Of a DNA stretch of 10,348 nt, positions 7,338 through 10,348 are shown piece by piece. Numbering within the stretch: position 1 is the first letter of the stretch; the number at the start of each line of letters is the position of its first letter. Source of the stretch: Moorella sp. UBA4076 (lineage in GTDB: Bacteria; Bacillota; DSM-521; Neomoorellales; Neomoorellaceae). Under the pieces are notes generated by a model. It had not been told where the DNA came from. It made no database searches and saw nothing but the letters and a program-made list of their open reading frames with translations. Both the position numbers and the translations under genes were made by a program. The DNA lies in assembly GCA_002383405.1 (NCBI GenBank), contig DFYS01000045.1, positions 6,026-16,373 of the forward strand, given 5' to 3'.

Positions 7338-7405
7338 AGCCATCTAGACGCTATTGTCGGCGAGTTTGCAGGCGCTTGCTTCTAACCGTCTTCGCTGCCT
7401 TTTTT
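7321..7405 (+). repeat. second inverted repeat and T-tract downstream of tRNA-Glu
   Basis: AGACGGTTA (7321-7329) has a perfect inverted partner TAACCGTCT (7383-7391). The partner's right half, GTCTTCGCT (7388-7396), is also the perfect complement of AGCGAAGAC (7286-7294), which begins at the last base of the first hairpin's 5' arm and otherwise fills its loop. A T6 run lies at 7400-7405. The two pairings exclude each other. No protein-coding frame is supported here. It may be a backup terminator or a structured RNA. Confidence 0.4.
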
Positions 7406-7466
7406 ATTCTGTGCTGGTGCCGCCGGGACGGCAGAAAAGACAGGGGCGTCTTGGAAAAGTGGGAAC

Positions 7467-7491
7467 AAAAAAAGGAGGGGGCTTAGCCCCC
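7467..7491 (-). terminator. intrinsic terminator of the small membrane-protein gene (minus strand)
   Basis: Read on the minus strand, GGGGGC and GCCCCC (7486-7491 with 7477-7482) form a perfect 6-bp GC stem around a three-base loop. TCC and seven T (7473-7467) follow. The stem begins three bases after the stop codon of the gene at 7494-7649, which strongly supports that gene being real. Confidence 0.85.
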
Positions 7492-7493
7492 GG

Positions 7494-7649
7494 CTAGCTG
7501 ACGGGCTCGCGTTGCTCGCGGCGGTCACGCTGCCACAAGCTCAGCAGGTAGCCATTCAGCAGGCCCACAGGGAAAGCCACCAGGGTGAGCCACGTGGGCC
7601 AGCCGCGCCTTGGGCGGCGCGTTCCCATGATAAACCGGGCTCCCAACAC
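7494..7649 (-). CDS. small single-span membrane protein (about 51 aa), unknown function
   Basis: This short gene is on the minus strand. With GTG at 7649-7647 the product has 51 residues; an in-frame ATG at 7628-7626 would give 44. The GTG start is preferred because AAGGGGGGG (minus strand, 7665-7657) lies exactly seven bases before it, while the ATG has only a poor site. The protein begins MLGARFIMGTRRPRRGWP, then has one hydrophobic span WLTLVAFPVGLLNGYLLSLW (about residues 22-41), and ends with a charged tail QRDRREQREPVS. Basic residues flank the span on both sides (three Arg within RRPRR before it, four in the tail), so orientation is uncertain. A strong intrinsic terminator sits three bases after the stop. 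The gene diverges from the selenoprotein remnant, sharing an ~80-base upstream gap with an AT-rich patch near 7671-7681. I do not recognise a family. Confidence 0.7.
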   Translation of the reverse strand: MLGARFIMGTRRPRRGWPTWLTLVAFPVGLLNGYLLSLWQRDRREQREPVS

Positions 7650-7731
7650 CTGAAATCCCCCCCTTCAGAGTTATTATCATACTTGAAAGCGCTGGCTATT
7701 CTCCGGAGGACATGAGGTAGCGGGAATAGCA

Positions 7732-8116
7732 GTGGCTAGTTTACTTAATGCGGAAGCCGCAGCTCTTATAAGGGACATCGCCTATAATCTATGTCTCACG
7801 CCATCATGTCATGTAGTCTACTACAGTGATGACGGCGGCACCTTCAATAAAGAGCACCTCCGCGTACCGGTATGGTTTAAAGAAAAATCGCCCCGGATAA
7901 CCCGGATAATCTGTTACTGTAATAACGTTACCGATATCGAGATACTCAATCATATAGCAACCAGACAATGCTGCCATAACTTAAAGGATATCCGCGCGCA
8001 TACAGGTGCCAATGCCGGTCACGACTTGCCTTACCAAAAAACCGGCTGGAACCTGATGTAGCCCGGCGGTGCAATCGGTGATTGCCCAGGGGTTGGCCAT
8101 GCGAGATGATAAATAA
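7732..8116 (+). pseudogene. decayed CopZ-NTD/BFD-type [2Fe-2S] selenoprotein (Csac_0668-like)
   Basis: The frame from GTG 7732 to TAG 8059-8061 encodes 109 residues with clear homology to proteins joining a CopZ-type zinc domain to a BFD-like [2Fe-2S] domain: CLTPSCHVVYYSDDGGTF, then LRVPVWFKEKSP, CYCNNVT, and CCHNLKDIRAHTGANAG. These bind a 2Fe-2S cluster and may act in copper or redox handling. Two lesions are seen. First, the usual ~25-residue N-terminus with its CxxC zinc motif is missing; the in-frame region is open back to 7687 (…GHEVAGIAVASLLN) but has no good start or cysteine. Second, the expected cysteine after HTGANAG is absent. Skipping one T at 8026/8027 restores DCLTKKPAGT, then TGA (8054-8056), Cys, and an 18-codon tail to TAA 8114-8116. 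Some family members carry selenocysteine at this UGA-Cys position. A SECIS-like hairpin follows. Inactivation is inferred; a sequencing error could explain the single T but not the missing N-terminus. Confidence 0.75.
8068..8087 (+). promoter_or_regulatory. bacterial SECIS-like hairpin after UGA 8054-8056
   Basis: GCAATC (8071-8076) pairs perfectly with GATTGC (8080-8085) around a GGT loop (8077-8079). GG (8068-8069) then pairs with CC (8086-8087), leaving T8070 as a single bulged base. A GGU apical loop and a bulged U below a short helix are the features SelB recognises in the E. coli fdhF SECIS. The loop begins 20 bases after the UGA, within the range known for bacterial elements. It lies inside the restored reading frame, as bacterial SECIS elements do. 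Confidence 0.65.
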
Positions 8117-8141
8117 CCTGTACTTCGGGACCGGTTTTTTT
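8115..8141 (+). terminator. terminator at the end of the selenoprotein remnant
   Basis: AACC (8115-8118) pairs with GGTT (8133-8136) and GT (8120-8121) with AC (8130-8131), capped by a C(UUCG)G tetraloop (8123-8128). Two single mismatches interrupt the stem. Seven T run from 8135 to 8141. It overlaps the last two bases of the restored TAA stop (8114-8116), which supports the restored frame as the ancestral gene end. Confidence 0.65.
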
Positions 8142-8410
8142 ACCTTTTTACCATGGAAGTAAAACGGGGCCTCAGCTTTATCCCGGAGGGGCTTCTTGTT
8201 CCCTCGTTTAGTTTACATAATAATTATTATAGGAAGTTCTCTTTAAGCCCGAACCGCGTTTTTACGGCCAGGCTTCCTGGCGGTTAACCTCCCCCCGGCT
8301 GTACCCTTACTGGAGCTAATCTATCCTTAAAAGCATCATTGCATACATAATAAACACCCGCACAGAAATCCCCCGGAAAAAAATTAGAAAATATTTCATT
8401 TTCCCTTTAA
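8142..8410. other. gene-free stretch upstream of lexA with several small palindromes
   Basis: I find no supported gene on either strand. It contains ATAATAATTATTAT (8217-8230, a perfect 14-base palindrome), and a hairpin GCCAGG-CTT-CCTGGC (8267-8281) framed by AACC (8252-8255) and GGTT (8282-8285) as an outer helix. It also contains an AT-rich patch from ~8375. Neither hairpin has a T-tract directly after it on either strand. GAAC at 8251-8254 followed by GTTT has the wrong spacing for a LexA box. Confidence 0.5.
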
Positions 8411-8436
8411 CGAACGCTTGTTTACCGGAAAAAAAT
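8373..8436 (+). repeat. 12-base direct repeat around the LexA box
   Basis: CCGGAAAAAAAT occurs at 8373-8384 and again at 8425-8436, a period of 52 bases. The second copy fills the spacer of the lexA promoter directly after the LexA box. Seven-A tracts about five helical turns apart could bend DNA; this reading is inference. Confidence 0.5.
8411..8424 (+). promoter_or_regulatory. LexA (SOS) box controlling lexA
   Basis: CGAACGCTTGTTTA matches the Gram-positive LexA box CGAAC-N4-GTTYC except at the final base and one inner position. It covers the -35 element of the lexA promoter, so LexA binding would block RNA polymerase, the usual autorepression arrangement. Confidence 0.75.
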
Positions 8437-8446
8437 ATGCTAAGAT
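8418..8446 (+). promoter_or_regulatory. lexA promoter
   Basis: TTGTTT (8418-8423) and TAAGAT (8441-8446) are separated by 17 bases, with an extended -10 TG at 8438-8439. The start of transcription would be near 8453, giving a leader of ~29 bases with GGGAGGG (8468-8474) seven bases before ATG 8482. Confidence 0.75.
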
Positions 8447-8481
8447 AGAGTTATCAAAAATACTACCGGGAGGGTTTAAGC

Positions 8482-9099
8482 ATGCCTCAGGATTTGACAC
8501 CCAGGCAGGAAATGGTCCTCAATTATATCCACCACTTTATTGATGTTCACAGCTACCCGCCCACAGTGCGCGATATCTGCCAGGCTACCGGCCTGCGTTC
8601 CAGCTCCACCGTCCATGGCCATTTAAACCGTTTAGAAAAAAAAGGGTATATCCGCCGCGATCCTACCCGCTCGCGAGCCATCGAAATCCTGACCCCCTCC
8701 CCCGCCAGGCGCTCCTCCAGAAAGATGGTTTCGGTGCCGTTGCTGGGGAAAATTGCCGCCGGGCAGCCCATCCTGGCGGTGGAAAACATCGAAGATGTCT
8801 ATCCCCTGCCCCAGGATATGGCCGGCAGTGAAGAGGCCTTCATGCTCCAGGTCCAGGGAGTCAGCATGATTGAAGCCGGCATCATCGAGGGCGACTACCT
8901 CATTGTCCGGCCCCAGGACAGCGCCGAAAACGGCGATATCGTGGTTGCCCTTTTCGACGACGAAGCAACGGTCAAGTACTTCCAGCGCCATGAAGATTAT
9001 ATTGAACTGATCCCGGCTAACAGCCGCCTGCAGCCGATCCGGGTCCGGGAAGTTACCATCCTGGGTAAAGTTGTCGGCCTTTACCGCCGCCTTTCCTGA
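8482..9099 (+). CDS. lexA: LexA, SOS-response transcriptional repressor/autoprotease
   Basis: This 205-residue LexA represses DNA-damage genes and is inactivated by self-cleavage when RecA filaments form. The N-terminal winged helix-turn-helix spans residues 1-70 (LTPRQEMVLNYI; YPPTVRDICQATGLRSSSTV; LEKKGYIRRD). A short linker leads to the S24 peptidase domain. The cleavage site is A93-G94 (GKIAAGQPI), the catalytic serine S128 (QGVSM) and the lysine K165 (EATVKYF). Val127 stands where many LexA proteins have Asp, but E. coli LexA also lacks Asp here, so this is tolerated. Length is normal. The start is fixed by GGGAGGG seven bases upstream. A LexA box on its promoter indicates autoregulation. 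The 3' end overlaps the convergent PLP-enzyme gene by 19 bases, with no terminator between them. Confidence 0.97.
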   Translation: MPQDLTPRQEMVLNYIHHFIDVHSYPPTVRDICQATGLRSSSTVHGHLNRLEKKGYIRRDPTRSRAIEILTPSPARRSSRKMVSVPLLGKIAAGQPILAVENIEDVYPLPQDMAGSEEAFMLQVQGVSMIEAGIIEGDYLIVRPQDSAENGDIVVALFDDEATVKYFQRHEDYIELIPANSRLQPIRVREVTILGKVVGLYRRLS

Positions 9100-10340
9100 A
9101 GCAGGCCCCGATTGGCCATTTCTGCAGCCGCCATGAGCAGGGCTACGCGGGTATAGGGATAGGACTGGCCGCCCTGGAAAAAGACGGCATAAGGCGGCCT
9201 TAAGGGAGCATCGGCGCTTACCTCGATGGAAGACCCCTGGATAAAGGTGCCTCCGGCCATAATCACCTGGTCTTCATATCCGGGCAGCGGCGCCGGCTCG
9301 GGGATTGTCTTCGCCTCTACGGGGCATCCCTTTTGCAGTCCCTGGCAAAAGGCCAGCAGTAGGTCCCGCTTCTCCAGGATAATAGCTTGAACGATATCGC
9401 GGCGCTTTTCCTCCGGCAGGGGCGTGACAGCGAATCCTAAGGCCTGGAAAAAGGCGGCCGCGATAATGGCCCCGGTGAGGGCCTCCCTGACTACCAGGGG
9501 AGCCAGGTATAGACCCTGAAAATAAAGACGTTTACCGGTAAAGGCGCCCAGCTCGCCTCCCAGACCCGGTGCGGTCAGGCGGGCCGCCACCTGTTCGATC
9601 AGCTCCCTGCGTCCCACTATATAACCGCCGTCCGGTGCCAGGCCGCCGCCCGGGTTTTTGATCAGCGAACCGGCCACCAGGTCGGCTCCTATCTCCCCTG
9701 GTTCATGCTCCTCTACCAGCTCGCCATAGCAATTGTCAACCATACATATGGTTTCACTGTTTACATTTTTAACAATACGGATCAGCCGCGCCAGCTCGGC
9801 TACTCCCAGGGAAGGCCGCAGGCTATAACCGCGGGATCGCTGAATAAGGCACAGGCGCGGCCTTAAAGAGCCTGCTTTTTCAGCCAGTGCGTTCAGGTCG
9901 GGGCGGCCATCCTGATCCAGGCCTGTTTCGGCGTATTTGATCTCCCATTCCCTCAGGCTGCCGGCCACGTGGGGCCCCAGGCCGATGGCCGTCGCCAGGG
10001 TGTCATAGGGGCGACCACAGGCGGACAACAGGGTGTCCCCGGGTCGCAGTATCGCGCTCAAGCCCAGGATCAGGGCATGGGTACCGGAGACGATCTGGGG
10101 CCGGACCAGGGCCGCCTCGCCGCCGAAGATGGCGGCGAAAACCCTTTCCAGGGTGGCCCGCCCCGCATCGCTGTAGCCATAGCCTGTCGAATCTTGAAAG
10201 TGATATTCATTAACCCCCTGCTGCTGAAACGACCGCAAAACCTTGATATGATTGCGGGCGCTGACGGCATTGACAGCTGCTATCGCTTCCCGGCTCCTGT
10301 CTTCCGCCTCGGCCAGCTTCTCCACCAGCCATGGAGCCAC
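9081..10340 (-). CDS. ynbB: YnbB-type PLP enzyme (methionine gamma-lyase family / 'aluminium resistance' protein), 5' end at or beyond the window edge
   Basis: At least 419 residues of a fold-type I PLP-dependent protein, family PF06838, often labelled methionine gamma-lyase family or aluminium resistance protein; the true substrate is not established. Family motifs in order: HFQDSTGYGYSD (47-58), VSGTHAL (84-90, cofactor phosphate region), GRPYDTL (109-115), VDNCYGELVE (201-210, with D202 for the pyridine nitrogen), and AGSLIKNPGGG (223-233, with K228 the likely Schiff-base lysine). The C-terminal GGTFIQGSSIE and a final PYTRVALLMAA helix are also typical. GTG at 10340-10338 is the first possible start, but the frame stays open to the window edge (FPV…), and a start a few codons further upstream is possible. 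The gene is normally chromosomal in Firmicutes. It converges on lexA, overlapping its last 19 bases. Confidence 0.93.
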   Translation of the reverse strand: MAPWLVEKLAEAEDRSREAIAAVNAVSARNHIKVLRSFQQQGVNEYHFQDSTGYGYSDAGRATLERVFAAIFGGEAALVRPQIVSGTHALILGLSAILRPGDTLLSACGRPYDTLATAIGLGPHVAGSLREWEIKYAETGLDQDGRPDLNALAEKAGSLRPRLCLIQRSRGYSLRPSLGVAELARLIRIVKNVNSETICMVDNCYGELVEEHEPGEIGADLVAGSLIKNPGGGLAPDGGYIVGRRELIEQVAARLTAPGLGGELGAFTGKRLYFQGLYLAPLVVREALTGAIIAAAFFQALGFAVTPLPEEKRRDIVQAIILEKRDLLLAFCQGLQKGCPVEAKTIPEPAPLPGYEDQVIMAGGTFIQGSSIEVSADAPLRPPYAVFFQGGQSYPYTRVALLMAAAEMANRGLLQERRR

Positions 10341-10348
10341 CGGGAAAA

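Noticed and set aside
7512..7715. 67-codon plus-strand frame after the tRNA
   Set aside because: Mirror of the small minus-strand membrane-protein gene, which has a ribosome binding site, a terminator and a sensible transmembrane profile. The plus frame has none.
8036..8042. AAAAAAC as a programmed -1 slippage site in the selenoprotein remnant
   Set aside because: A -1 shift does not enter the frame that contains the UGA-Cys end; a +1 shift (or one inserted T upstream) is needed. The family cysteine is restored only if the shift lies before the A-run.
8251..8262. Second LexA box at GAACCGCGTTTT
   Set aside because: Half-site spacing is three instead of four, and the right half is poor.
1..10348. 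CRISPR array, insertion sequence or integrase
   Set aside because: No regularly spaced repeats, transposase or recombinase motifs were seen on either strand.

Overview
The window (10,348 bases, GC-rich, strong Shine-Dalgarno sequences, short intergenic gaps) looks like chromosome of a thermophilic Gram-positive clostridial bacterium. A Moorella-like acetogen is my best guess. This rests on the Gram-positive LexA with a CGAAC-type operator, the YnbB-type PLP protein beside lexA, and a degraded gene of a selenoprotein family known from anaerobic Firmicutes. The species assignment is inference, not proven by the window.

Left part (1-1818): a small secreted helical protein of unknown function with its own terminator, then a promoter and the first ~42 codons of an EamA/DMT-type permease. 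That fragment is broken and joined directly to an intact endonuclease IV gene (nfo), whose ATG overlaps the permease remnant's stop.

Middle part (about 1940-7113): a complete two-gene Type III restriction-modification operon, mod (658 aa) and res (992 aa). Both flanks are broken genes. On the left is the last ~50 codons of a COG3586/DUF5655-like protein, whose stop codon abuts the mod ATG. On the right is a 12-codon ORF that overlaps the res stop and ends just before a tRNA promoter. The operon therefore looks like the surviving core of a larger island set between housekeeping DNA (nfo) and tRNA-Glu(CUC).

Right part (7128-8481): tRNA-Glu with a textbook promoter and a tract of overlapping inverted repeats behind it; a short, previously uncalled minus-strand gene for a ~51-aa single-span membrane protein with a strong terminator; and, divergent from it, a decayed CopZ-N-terminal-domain / BFD [2Fe-2S] protein. 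If one T near 8026 is skipped, the latter's 3' end reads through a UGA-Cys pair into an 18-codon tail. A hairpin with a GGU apical loop and a bulged U, at the right distance, follows the UGA. This is the signature of a bacterial selenocysteine insertion element, and it is the most interesting point in the window. A ~360-base gene-free stretch leads to lexA.

End (8482-10348): lexA with a LexA box lying on its promoter, converging on and overlapping by 19 bases a YnbB-type (methionine gamma-lyase-like, 'aluminium resistance') PLP enzyme on the minus strand, which reaches the right edge. nfo and lexA are both DNA-damage genes, but nothing here shows that they are regulated together.
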